A DNA stretch of 35,947 bases from an uncultured Verrucomicrobiota bacterium (GCA_946610035.1 CAMOCC010000001.1:1-35947), one strand, 5' to 3'; counted from the first letter of the stretch, positions 1 through 9,354 are shown. The notes: generated by a model not told the origin, from the sequence alone. Numbers and translations are program-made.

Positions 1-90
1 AGCCCTCGGAGCGACAACAAGTCACCGCGAAAAACTAATCATTTGGAATCCTTGCTGAAATATGAGCCAGTTGCAGAGCCAGCTTGTTTG

Positions 91-168
91 TCTCACGCAA
101 AGTGCGCTAATCTCGCAAAGCAATCCTAAAAAACGAAACTTCGCGTACTTCGCGAACTTGGCGTGAGA
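91..168. repeat. Imperfect inverted repeat, 30-nt arms built of 9-bp CGCnAA(G/T) units
   Basis: Left arm 91-120 TCTCACGCAAAGTGCGCTAATCTCGCAAAG. Right arm 139-168 CTTCGCGTACTTCGCGAACTTGGCGTGAGA. The reverse complement matches at 23/30 positions, with an 18-nt AT-rich spacer. Confidence 0.65.
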
Positions 169-401
169 TATATTCAAGGGTTTTGCTTCGTGTGTCAGGA
201 ATGGCGCATTGGATTTCTGCAATAGATTATTGCGAGCGCCACTTGGGCGAAGGCGATTTACCACGAAAATGTCAGTTGGAATTATGCGTAAGATTTTCCG
301 CCTGGCATACGAGTTGTATTCGAGTGGGGCCTTTGGCGGAAGCCTTGGGGCTTCACGGAAGGAGGCGCAGGCGCGGCGATTGTCGATTCGGCGGAGGGCA
401 G

Positions 402-436
402 ATTTTCCGCACAAGAGCGGAAAATTGTGCTATAAT
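402..436 (+). promoter_or_regulatory. Extended -10 promoter (TGC-TATAAT) with adjacent 9-bp perfect inverted repeat
   Basis: ATTTTCCGC (402-410) / GCGGAAAAT (417-425), 6-nt spacer; TATAAT at 431-436 preceded by TGC. Confidence 0.45.
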
Positions 437-595
437 ACCGATTAGACAATTTAACAGCTTTGCGTTCGTCGCATTGTTGGCTCGAGTGAAACCTGGAAAG
501 TTCTACTGAAAGAGCCACGATACGGTGAATGCGTCCTATCTTGGGCGCATCTCCTTTCGTGATTTCTTTCAGGGCTTTTCCAGGGCCTCACTCGG

Positions 596-632
596 AATCC
601 GGTAGGGGATCGCGCCCTCTCTTTCTCCCGCC
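596..632 (+). repeat. Leader repeat copy 1
   Basis: AATCCGGTAGGGGATCGCGCCCTCTCTTTCTCCCGCC; 33/37 identical to 854-890, including 21 identical nt. Confidence 0.7.
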
Positions 633-662
633 GGCCCGCAGTAGAGGGGGTGGGGAAGAGCT

Positions 663-824
663 GTGGCAGACAAGTCAGAAAAGCTGGCTCAGGAAGGATT
701 GCGCCGAGACCGCGACCGGCTCGCGGTAGGAGAACGCATCCGCGCCGGAGTAAGGAAGGTCTCGCACGACTTGAAAGGCGTGTGCGGCTCCAGTGGCCTT
801 TTACGTCAATACCAAACTGACTGA
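663..824 (+). CDS. Small hypothetical protein, 53 aa (GTG start; MADKSEKLAQEGLRRDRDRLAVGERIRAGVRKVSHDLKGVCGSSGLLRQYQTD)
   Basis: Open frame from GTG 663 to TGA 822-824. Its leader and start context (GTGGCAGACA) parallel those of the next gene (ATGGCAGACA). Below the length cutoff of the ORF track. Confidence 0.4.
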   Translation: MADKSEKLAQEGLRRDRDRLAVGERIRAGVRKVSHDLKGVCGSSGLLRQYQTD

Positions 825-853
825 TAGGTCAGAATGGTGCTATCAATTTCATA

Positions 854-890
854 ATCCGGCAGGAGACTGCGCCCTCTCTTTCTCCCGCCT
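854..890 (+). repeat. Leader repeat copy 2, upstream of nuclease gene
   Basis: AATCCGGCAGGAGACTGCGCCCTCTCTTTCTCCCGCC. Confidence 0.7.
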
Positions 891-925
891 TCAACTGAGT
901 GGAGGGTGTGAAGGAGGTAGAAGAA

Positions 926-2467
926 ATGGCAGACATAGCGAAGTTCTTTGAAGCGCTTTCGGAGCGCGCATACAAAGAGAACGATCTTTCGGATATCACA
1001 TACGCGATGTGTGAGGCGGATGTGAAGTTCAGAAAGTTCTTTCTCGACTTTTTTTTCAAAGATGCGCACTTGGATGCAAGCAAGGTGACAATTGAACGTG
1101 AGCATTCCGAGGCCAATGGGAGGCCAGACTTTTGGATAAAGGATGAAGAAGGAATCGGCTACATCGTCGAGGTGAAAATCTGGGATGGGAAACATCATTT
1201 TGACGACTATTTCGATATCCTTAAAAAGTCAGCATCGAATGACGCAACAGAAGATGAAGTTTGGCATCGGCTCGGCTACATAGCTAATTACGAGTCTGTC
1301 AAAGATGTGGAAGTGACGATTGGTGACAGAAGACAAAAGGTAAAGGGCTTGTGCCGAGTTACTACATGGAAAGAGTTCTGTGACGCATTGCAGGCGGCAA
1401 ACTATTTCGAACATCCAGTAATTTCGGCGTATGCAGCATATGTGAAGAGAGTCTGTCCGTTCGATGGATTTACGGTGCCGGAGGATTGGACAATACGCGT
1501 AAATGATTTCAAGGATATAAAGAAGTTTGACGCCATATTGAAAGCAGTCGTAGAACCAACCACATATGCAAAGGAAACATCTAGCTTATCAGGAGTGAGC
1601 GGAGTAAAGCTGTACACAGGATCGCCTCGCAGATTTCGCTCAATGCAGTGGATGGGACAGTTCTTTGAATGGAAAATTGCATCTGGAGCGTTGTCGGGCA
1701 AGACGGTGTGGGGTTGGTTAGGTGCCCGTTATACGCAGAATGGTGCGGTTGTCTGTGTTGAGTTTGAGGATAAGACGGGTTGGGGCAAGCCTGTCTGCGA
1801 CTACTATAAGAGCAATATCAAAGACGGCATTCTGCGTTTCTACGCTAAAGACTCAATAGACGTCGCAACAAGCGTAGAAAAACTTGATGAGTTCTTCCGC
1901 AACGTTTTGAGAGCGATCCAAAAAGGCGGTATCCTTTGTGCCGAAGATGATGTATATTGCATGAGTGAGACATGTGTGTGCCACTATTCAACCCCGCTTC
2001 TATCGATGAAGTGCCTGCCGTTTGCGCTTAAGAACCATTTCATAGATAAAGATTTTACTCATAAAATGGCGGAGTGTGGCTACGACTTCGCCTTTGTGTA
2101 TGGCAACGACCAGGAAATGCCCGACAGTCACTGCGGGCGGTACTTTGAACTGCGGAAGAAATCTGAAGACAAAGAAGCAGGAAATTGTACAATCTACCGC
2201 GGATGGATAGGTGTGGATTACAACAGTAGTTGCTGCAAAGACAAGAATCGTGAAGACTCAGGAACGTACTGGGATGCACCTGTGTTCTTGATCGAGATAT
2301 CAAAGGATCTTCCCGCCGCAGAATCTTTGCCGGAAAATTCGTGGGGTTGGAGATGTGTCGAGCTTGGCGAAAAGAGTGACTGGAAAGTAGCACTTTGGGA
2401 GGCGAAGAACGAACTCTTTAAACTTGTTTCCAATGAAAAGCGAAATGTGATAAGAAAGGAACAATGA
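926..2467 (+). CDS. PD-(D/E)XK nuclease superfamily-like protein
   Basis: Long ORF; start placed at ATG 926 because AAGGAGG lies at 911-917. Motif GRPDFWIKDEEGIGYIVEVKIWD fits the D...ExK core. AT-richer than the rest of the window. Confidence 0.65.
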   Translation: MADIAKFFEALSERAYKENDLSDITYAMCEADVKFRKFFLDFFFKDAHLDASKVTIEREHSEANGRPDFWIKDEEGIGYIVEVKIWDGKHHFDDYFDILKKSASNDATEDEVWHRLGYIANYESVKDVEVTIGDRRQKVKGLCRVTTWKEFCDALQAANYFEHPVISAYAAYVKRVCPFDGFTVPEDWTIRVNDFKDIKKFDAILKAVVEPTTYAKETSSLSGVSGVKLYTGSPRRFRSMQWMGQFFEWKIASGALSGKTVWGWLGARYTQNGAVVCVEFEDKTGWGKPVCDYYKSNIKDGILRFYAKDSIDVATSVEKLDEFFRNVLRAIQKGGILCAEDDVYCMSETCVCHYSTPLLSMKCLPFALKNHFIDKDFTHKMAECGYDFAFVYGNDQEMPDSHCGRYFELRKKSEDKEAGNCTIYRGWIGVDYNSSCCKDKNREDSGTYWDAPVFLIEISKDLPAAESLPENSWGWRCVELGEKSDWKVALWEAKNELFKLVSNEKRNVIRKEQ

Positions 2468-2468
2468 A

Positions 2469-5400
2469 ATGGCAAAGAGACTTACGATGATGCTGGTGGC
2501 GGTTGCCGCGGCGTTTGGTGTCTGGGCCGAGACGTGGACCGACCAGGATACGGGCTATACGTGGACGTACCGCATCAACGGCGACACGGCGGAGATTTAT
2601 GGGACTTCTAATGATTATCCGTCATATGATTACACACCTGCCATCTCGCCGTTGCCGACAGGTGCGGTGACGATTCCCGCCACGCTCGGCGGCAAGCCCG
2701 TGACGAGCATCGGGGATCATGCGTTTGAAACGTGCGGCGGTCTTACGAGCGTGACGATACCGAATAGCGTGACGAGCATCGGGAATACGGCGTTCTACAA
2801 CTGTAGCGGACTTACGAGCGTGACGATACCGAATAGCGTGACGAGCATCGGGAATACGGCGTTCTACAACTGTAGCAGGCTTGCGAGCGTGACGATTCCC
2901 AATTCAGTGACGAACATCGGGGATTATGCGTTCGGCGGCTGCAGCGGTCTTACGAGCGTGACGATACCGAATAGCGTGACGAGCATCGGGAATAAGGCGT
3001 TCTCCGGTTGCAGTAATTCGCTTTTCGACACAACAACGGTTCCGGGGTTGAAGTTGGTGGATGGCTGGGTGGTCGGCACCACAGATACGCTTTCCGGCAG
3101 TCTGGATTTGGGTGGGGTGCGCGGCATCGGGGATTATGCGTTCTACAACTGTAGCGGTCTTACGAGCGTGACGATTGGCAATGGCGTGACAAGCATAGGG
3201 GACCATGCGTTCTCCGGTTGTAGCGGTCTTACGAGCGTGACGATTGGCAATGGCGTGACAAGCATAGGGGACCATGCGTTCTCCGGTTGTAGCGGACTTA
3301 CGAGCGTGACGATACCGAATAGCGTGACGCGCATCGGGGTATCCGCGTTCTTCCATTGCTACGGGCTTACGAGTGTGATGATACCCGACAGTGTGACGAG
3401 CATCGGGAGATCCGCGTTCTACTACTGCAGCGGACTTACGAGCGTTACGATTGGCAATGGTGTGACGAGCATCGGGTCTTATGCGTTCTTTGGCTGCAGC
3501 GGTCTTACGAGCGTGTGGGTTCCCGACTCATTCACGGGGGCAGAAAGTTTATTCCCGAACGTGCAGATATGCTATTATCATATCGAGCGATTGACGGCTG
3601 AAGACGCAAGCGCTGCGGATTTTGAACTCATTGCGACAAATGCCTGTCGGGTGACATTTGAGTGGAAGTGTTCGTGCGAGCCGATGCGCAAAGGTCGGAT
3701 GTACGACTATCTTGCGTTTAGCATTGATGGCGTTCAGAAAGAAGCAATCTGCGGCGAGGTCGACTGGACTAATCGAGTGTATGTCATTGAAGGGGAGGGT
3801 GAACATGTTCTGAAGTGGACCTATACGAAGGACGAGAGCGGCGCAGAAGGCGAGGACTGCGGGTGGATTCGGCGCGTGTCTGTCGCCGCGCCTGTCACGC
3901 TGGCGTTTCATCCGGGAGGGGCCGATGAGGGCGAAACTCCAGCTTCAATGTCGTTCTACCAGGATGACGGAACGATTTCGTTGCCGTCGCAGGGGATGCT
4001 TGCGTGGCCGAAGCATACTTTCCTCGGATGGAGTGACGGCGAGAAGGTTTTCAAGTCAGGTGCTGATTACCCGTGCGACGCCGAGGCGACTACTTTGGTG
4101 GCTGTATGGTCGCGGAATGAGCTTTCTGCGCCGGTGATCGTGGCCCCGGAGTCGTTCTATCAGGGGGAGACGGCGCCTGTTTCAATAACAGCCGAAAATG
4201 GCACGGCAATCCATTATACGCTCGATGGATCGGAGCCGACGGCTGAAAGTCCTCGCTATGCCGGGCCGTTTGTCGTCAGCGAAACAACGACTGTCCGCGC
4301 CATTGCCGTCCGAGATGACTATTTCGACAGCCCGGTTGCGTCCTTCACGACGACGAGAGATGCAACCTCCTATGCAGACGCCGTAAACTGTCCGTTCCTT
4401 GACTTCATGCCTGACAACGGTACAGGATGGCGGCTCGTCCGTGACGAGTCGCCGGACGGATGGGCGCTGAGGAGCGGCGCCATTACGCACAGCAAGACGA
4501 GTCGGGTTGAGGCTGTGGTTTACGGCGAGGGTATAGTCACATTTTCATGCAAGGTTGCCGGCGAAGTCGTGAAGGGTGACGTATATGATGGACTTGCATT
4601 CATGATTGACGGCGTCCAGCAGGGTGATCTGATTGGGAACGCAGGCTGGACGACCAACACCTTTGTCGTCGCAGGCGATGGACAGCATACGCTTTCCTGG
4701 CTCTATGTCAAGGACGAGAGCGACGACGAGCCGGTCGCGGGAGACTGCGCATGGATAGACGAAGTGTCGTGGGCCTCGACGCGCGCTGTGACGGTTACGC
4801 TGGATGCGAACGGAGGTTCTCTTGGCGAGGTGGAAGCAACGCTTCGTTCGCGTGCGAACGAGCCGATCGGAGATCTGCCAGTGCCGGTTCGTAAAGGCTG
4901 GGCTTTCCTTGGATGGTTCACTGGAAAGGAGAGTGGCGAATGTGTCATGGCGGAAACCATTATACCAAACGATGCAACGCTGTATGCTCATTGGACGCGC
5001 ATATTCCTGACTGTCACATTTAACGCGAACGGCGGAACATGTGGGACGGAGTCGACATCCGTCGCCTATGGCGAAGCTGTTGGGGCGCTTCCCGTCCCGG
5101 GTCGCGACGATTATGTGTTCCTTGGTTGGTTCACGGCGGCGGAGGGCGGCGAGCGCGTCACGGCAGATAATGCCATCGTAGAATCCATGACGCTCTATGC
5201 GCAGTGGCGGTGCCTGTTCGAGGGCGCATGGACGCAGGATGCGGACGGCGTCTGGTCGAGCGGCGAGACGGCGGATAATACCGAAAAACCGCTGACAATG
5301 ACAGTCGCTGGCGCAGGAACCGTCACGTTCCGGTGGAAGGTGAGCTGCGAGGACTACTTCGTGTTCAAAGGACAGCAGATTCGCCAGGATGGACTTTCGC

Positions 5401-5957
5401 TTCTCGTCGATGGTGTCGAGAAATCGTTTATCAACGGCGTCACGGATTGGGCTTCGGTGACGGTTGATGTTGATGGTTCTGGGACACATACGCTTGAGTG
5501 GGTATATGTCAAAGACGAGTCGGGCAGCGAGAATGACGACTGCGGCTGGGTGGATGGCGTCGTGTGGACTCCATGTGGCGAAGACGGCGTTGTGGTTGAC
5601 ATGGGAGGCGGCAAAACACTGACGATTCCAACCGAGTGGATTTCTGAGAAGACCACGCGTTCAGCGACGGATGTCGCTGCCAACGGGCGCAAGGTGTGGG
5701 AGTGTTATGTGCTTGGGCTTGAACCAGAAGATGCTGCAAGCGACTTCAAGATCACTGCATTCCCGCTGAAGGCTGATGGAACGCCTGATCTTGAGAACCT
5801 CAGCATAGTGCCGGAGCAATCGAAGTGGAATGTCGAAGGGGCACAGCTTGCCATCAAGGGCAAGGCGACGCTGGATGGTTCGGAAGAGTGGCAAACGGTG
5901 ACGGACGAGAACAAGGCGGCGATGCGGTTCTTCAGGGTTGAGGTTCAGCTACCGTAG
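2469..5957 (+). CDS. Secreted BspA-type leucine-rich repeat protein with InlB-type B-repeats and chitobiase C-terminal-like domain
   Basis: N-terminal signal peptide; about 23-aa repeats LTSVTIPNSVTSIGxxAFxxCSG; VTVTLDANGGSLGE...FLGWFTGKESGE...LYAHW repeats; YTLDGSEPTAESPRYAGPFVVSETTTVRAIAV. Confidence 0.9.
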   Translation: MAKRLTMMLVAVAAAFGVWAETWTDQDTGYTWTYRINGDTAEIYGTSNDYPSYDYTPAISPLPTGAVTIPATLGGKPVTSIGDHAFETCGGLTSVTIPNSVTSIGNTAFYNCSGLTSVTIPNSVTSIGNTAFYNCSRLASVTIPNSVTNIGDYAFGGCSGLTSVTIPNSVTSIGNKAFSGCSNSLFDTTTVPGLKLVDGWVVGTTDTLSGSLDLGGVRGIGDYAFYNCSGLTSVTIGNGVTSIGDHAFSGCSGLTSVTIGNGVTSIGDHAFSGCSGLTSVTIPNSVTRIGVSAFFHCYGLTSVMIPDSVTSIGRSAFYYCSGLTSVTIGNGVTSIGSYAFFGCSGLTSVWVPDSFTGAESLFPNVQICYYHIERLTAEDASAADFELIATNACRVTFEWKCSCEPMRKGRMYDYLAFSIDGVQKEAICGEVDWTNRVYVIEGEGEHVLKWTYTKDESGAEGEDCGWIRRVSVAAPVTLAFHPGGADEGETPASMSFYQDDGTISLPSQGMLAWPKHTFLGWSDGEKVFKSGADYPCDAEATTLVAVWSRNELSAPVIVAPESFYQGETAPVSITAENGTAIHYTLDGSEPTAESPRYAGPFVVSETTTVRAIAVRDDYFDSPVASFTTTRDATSYADAVNCPFLDFMPDNGTGWRLVRDESPDGWALRSGAITHSKTSRVEAVVYGEGIVTFSCKVAGEVVKGDVYDGLAFMIDGVQQGDLIGNAGWTTNTFVVAGDGQHTLSWLYVKDESDDEPVAGDCAWIDEVSWASTRAVTVTLDANGGSLGEVEATLRSRANEPIGDLPVPVRKGWAFLGWFTGKESGECVMAETIIPNDATLYAHWTRIFLTVTFNANGGTCGTESTSVAYGEAVGALPVPGRDDYVFLGWFTAAEGGERVTADNAIVESMTLYAQWRCLFEGAWTQDADGVWSSGETADNTEKPLTMTVAGAGTVTFRWKVSCEDYFVFKGQQIRQDGLSLLVDGVEKSFINGVTDWASVTVDVDGSGTHTLEWVYVKDESGSENDDCGWVDGVVWTPCGEDGVVVDMGGGKTLTIPTEWISEKTTRSATDVAANGRKVWECYVLGLEPEDAASDFKITAFPLKADGTPDLENLSIVPEQSKWNVEGAQLAIKGKATLDGSEEWQTVTDENKAAMRFFRVEVQLP
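2700..3520 (+). repeat. 69-bp (23-aa) LRR-encoding tandem repeats
   Basis: Repeated cttacgagcgtgacgat...atcggg...gcgttc; units 3151-3219 and 3220-3288 are exact tandem copies. Confidence 0.9.
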
Positions 5958-6000
5958 CGAAAGCCTGAGTGTAGTTTTAGTAAACAAAAGGAGGCAGCGG

Positions 6001-9000
6001 ATGAAATCAAATGATAAATGTTTTGCCAAGCGTCTGTCGCAGATGCTGTTGGCAGGCTTTGCGGCGACAAGCACACTTGTCGCAGGGGCCGACTATAATT
6101 GGCTGAGCGAAGTTGAAGAAAAGGCAGACGGTATCGTCTGGAGGTATGTCGCAAACAACGGCGAATCGCTTGTCGTCGGGTGCCGTGGCGTTGTCTATGT
6201 GTATGCGTTCGCAATGAATAGCGTGCTGGATGAACTCGCTACCGGGTACGAGGATTTCGAAAATGACTGTTTTATGAGTGCCATACCGCCAGATACTTCT
6301 GGCGCGATCTCGATTCCTTCAACTCTTGGCGGCAAGCCGGTTACAACTATCGGCGAATACGCTTTCTGCACATCCACTAATCTGACGGAGATAGAGATCC
6401 CCGCCTCGGTGCGGCACATCGCGGCGGGCGCCTTCAGGGGATGTCGCAACCTCAAGTCCATTTCAGTCGCTTCCGGGAATACTGCCTACAAGGTAGTCAA
6501 CGGACTTCTCATGACGGCAGACGGCAAGCGCGTCGTGGCTGCACCGCGTCAGCTTGAGAACGTGTCGATTCCAGCGGGTGTCAAATACATCGACGATTTC
6601 GCGTTCTTCGGATGCGAGAAGATCGTTTCGGCGAGAATCCCGGAAGGTGTCATCGGCATCGGTATGAAAGCCTTCCTTGGCTGTAAATCACTGGCGCAGA
6701 TCATGCTGCCGGCGTCATTCGCCGAATTCGGCACCATGTCTCAGTGGTACGGCGAATGGGAGGAGTCGTATGACGACGAATATTACGATGATGGCGACGA
6801 CTACTACTACGTCGACAACATGATATGGAAGGGCGATGAATGGTCCGAAGGGTGGTGGTCGGAAGGACCCGAAGGGGACTACGACTATGAGGGATTGGAA
6901 TGGGGACATTACAACGGAGCCTTTGGTGGCTGCGGGGCTTTAAAATCCATTTCTGTCGCCGATGCCAACCCATACTACACGTCGCGCGACGGCGTACTCT
7001 TCACTAAGGACGGTTGCGTGATTATAAGTTGTCCCGGCGGTATAGCAGAGTTTGATGTCGCGTTTCAGGTCAAGGCCATAGGCCCCCTCGCGTTTTATGG
7101 CAGTGAGGCGCTGCGCAGTGTTTCAATCGCCGATAGCGTAAAGTACATCGCAGGAGAAGCCTTCGCCGGCTGTACCTCATTGACGAACGTTGATTTCAAG
7201 ACCCGCTCGGCTGGGAATTCTCTCGTCTTTTACGGATACAATCAATTTGCGCATTGCACGTCGCTTGAGAGAATAGAGCTTCCTTCGGAGATAATGTACC
7301 CATATTCTAATTGGAATCTCCACAAGATATGTTTTGATGCCAACTTGCCGTATGCAATGCTTCGCAATTGCCCGAAACTGAAATATGTCGGATTGCCATC
7401 GAACCTTGTGGGGATTGACTATTTTGCATTCTGGGAGTGCAGCGGCCTTGAGTCAATCAGTATACCGGCCGGCGTAGATGGTTTTGGAGAAAGTGCGTTT
7501 GCGGGTTGCGTAAGACTGCGCACTGTCGTATTTGAAGGCAAAGCCCCTAGTGCTGATTTGCGGGAGTATTTGGCGGACAGGTTTGGCTTTGAGCGGGACT
7601 CGATAGAAGAGGAGTTGTCGTTTACGTTTGATAGGACACCTTGGCTTGCTTCCTTTACTCCTTTTTCGCTTCAGATTGAAAATAGCGTACTAGTAGGATT
7701 CACTGGTTGCTGTCCGGAGGTGCTGACCATACCTGCCGGGGTGACCGAAATAGGTGACAGCGCTTTCGATTACGACGAGAATGTGTCGGTCTTGGGACTG
7801 AAGAGGGTCGTTTTGCCTGTCGGGCTCAAGAGGGTCGGCAAATGGGCATTTTTCTGGGCAGGACTTGAGAGCCTCGTCATCCCCGAGGGTGTAACGAGCC
7901 TTGGCGAAGGGGCGTTCCTGTCCTGTACAAACATGACATCGCTTACACTGCCGGAGTCATTGACCGAGCTCAGCCCGTCAGCTTTCCGCAACTGCGGTTC
8001 TCTTCGTGAAATCGTAATTCCCAAAGGTATAATCGAACTCGGGGAGAGGGCGCTTGCGTATTGCGTCGGGCTTGAAAGTATCTGTTTCGAGGGCAATGCT
8101 CCAAAATGCGGTGAAAACGTTTTTCTCGGCATGAACCCCGACTGCGTTGTATATGTGCAGAAAGGTTCAACAGGCTGGAATGTGGCGATTCCCGGCGTGT
8201 GGAATGGGTTGCGAATAGAGTACGCCTCTGAGACTGCCTCCGAAAACGCATTGGAGTTGTACGGGATGGTGAATGGAGTCGTACCATCCTTGGCGAGTGT
8301 ATATGATGGGTGCCTGTACAGCGAGACAACGGGAGCGATTGCGGGCACCATTCAGGTCAAGGTCGGGAAGACTGGCAAGGACGGCAAGGCCGCCGTCAAG
8401 GCGACGGTCGTGGTCGGCGCAACAAAGAAGTCGCTCAAGGGCGCAGATAAGGGCAAGGCGGCGATTGCCGCAGACGGTCCGACGTCGATCCGGCTCGTCG
8501 GCGGGGAGGCGTGCGAAGTGACGCTGGGTGCGGAGGGGCTGTCTGGCACCTACGGTCCGTATCTGATCGACGGCGCTCGCAACTTCTTCTCGTCGAAAGA
8601 CAAGGGCGAGGCGGGTGTCGCGAACGACTTGCTTGCGAAGTGGCTCGGCCCGGTGAATGTAGCATGGGAGGACGGCGGTAGCGCCTCGGTGTCCATCGCG
8701 AAGAAGGGCAAGGTGAGGGTGGCGGTAACGCTTGCGGACGGCACGAAGGCAACCGCGAACGGTCAGCTGCTTGTCGGCGACGAGTGGCTGTGCGTGCCTG
8801 TTGTCGTGACGAAGAAGACGAATCTTGCCTTCACGCTCTGGCTGCCGCATAGCGGCGGCGCGGCGGTTGTCGAGGGTCTCCCGGACGACGTAGTGGCCGG
8901 CAAACCCGGCACGCTGAAGGCTGGTGCGAAGTTCCATATCGACGCCGAAGAGTTTTCGGCGAGGTGGGGACAGCGCGCCCTCCCGTATCTGCCGGATGGA

Positions 9001-9294
9001 GTGCCTGTTTCCCAGAACGGTACGAAATGGATGTTGCCGAAGGCTGGCAAGGTCGCGTATCAGCGCGGCGGAACCGATGTGGATTCTGCGAAACTGGGCG
9101 AGAATCCGTCCGCGCTGAAGCTTACCTACAAGGCAAAGGATGGCTCGTTCAAGGGGGCGTTCAAGGTCTATGCCGATAACGGCGGCCGGCTGAAGGCGAC
9201 GAGTGTGAATGTGTCAGGCGTCGTAGTCGAAGGTGTAGGCTACGGATCGGCGACGGTCAAGAATGCGGGGGCGGTTCCGATCGGAATAGAATAG
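6001..9294 (+). CDS. Secreted BspA-type leucine-rich repeat protein with acidic/aromatic insertion
   Basis: AAAGGAGG SD just upstream of ATG 6001 (ORF track starts earlier at 5938). Signal peptide-like N-terminus; repeats such as ITIGEYAFCTSTNLTEIEIPASVRHIAAGAFRGCRNLKSI. Confidence 0.9.
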   Translation: MKSNDKCFAKRLSQMLLAGFAATSTLVAGADYNWLSEVEEKADGIVWRYVANNGESLVVGCRGVVYVYAFAMNSVLDELATGYEDFENDCFMSAIPPDTSGAISIPSTLGGKPVTTIGEYAFCTSTNLTEIEIPASVRHIAAGAFRGCRNLKSISVASGNTAYKVVNGLLMTADGKRVVAAPRQLENVSIPAGVKYIDDFAFFGCEKIVSARIPEGVIGIGMKAFLGCKSLAQIMLPASFAEFGTMSQWYGEWEESYDDEYYDDGDDYYYVDNMIWKGDEWSEGWWSEGPEGDYDYEGLEWGHYNGAFGGCGALKSISVADANPYYTSRDGVLFTKDGCVIISCPGGIAEFDVAFQVKAIGPLAFYGSEALRSVSIADSVKYIAGEAFAGCTSLTNVDFKTRSAGNSLVFYGYNQFAHCTSLERIELPSEIMYPYSNWNLHKICFDANLPYAMLRNCPKLKYVGLPSNLVGIDYFAFWECSGLESISIPAGVDGFGESAFAGCVRLRTVVFEGKAPSADLREYLADRFGFERDSIEEELSFTFDRTPWLASFTPFSLQIENSVLVGFTGCCPEVLTIPAGVTEIGDSAFDYDENVSVLGLKRVVLPVGLKRVGKWAFFWAGLESLVIPEGVTSLGEGAFLSCTNMTSLTLPESLTELSPSAFRNCGSLREIVIPKGIIELGERALAYCVGLESICFEGNAPKCGENVFLGMNPDCVVYVQKGSTGWNVAIPGVWNGLRIEYASETASENALELYGMVNGVVPSLASVYDGCLYSETTGAIAGTIQVKVGKTGKDGKAAVKATVVVGATKKSLKGADKGKAAIAADGPTSIRLVGGEACEVTLGAEGLSGTYGPYLIDGARNFFSSKDKGEAGVANDLLAKWLGPVNVAWEDGGSASVSIAKKGKVRVAVTLADGTKATANGQLLVGDEWLCVPVVVTKKTNLAFTLWLPHSGGAAVVEGLPDDVVAGKPGTLKAGAKFHIDAEEFSARWGQRALPYLPDGVPVSQNGTKWMLPKAGKVAYQRGGTDVDSAKLGENPSALKLTYKAKDGSFKGAFKVYADNGGRLKATSVNVSGVVVEGVGYGSATVKNAGAVPIGIE

Positions 9295-9354
9295 GGGCGG
9301 GCTACGCACGGGCGAGACAGAAATAGATGCCATGGGGGCGTACCTCACGACATG

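Noticed and set aside
22-414. 130-aa minus-strand ORF at the left edge
   Set aside because: Overlaps the inverted-repeat element and the promoter region; low-complexity composition and no recognisable motif.
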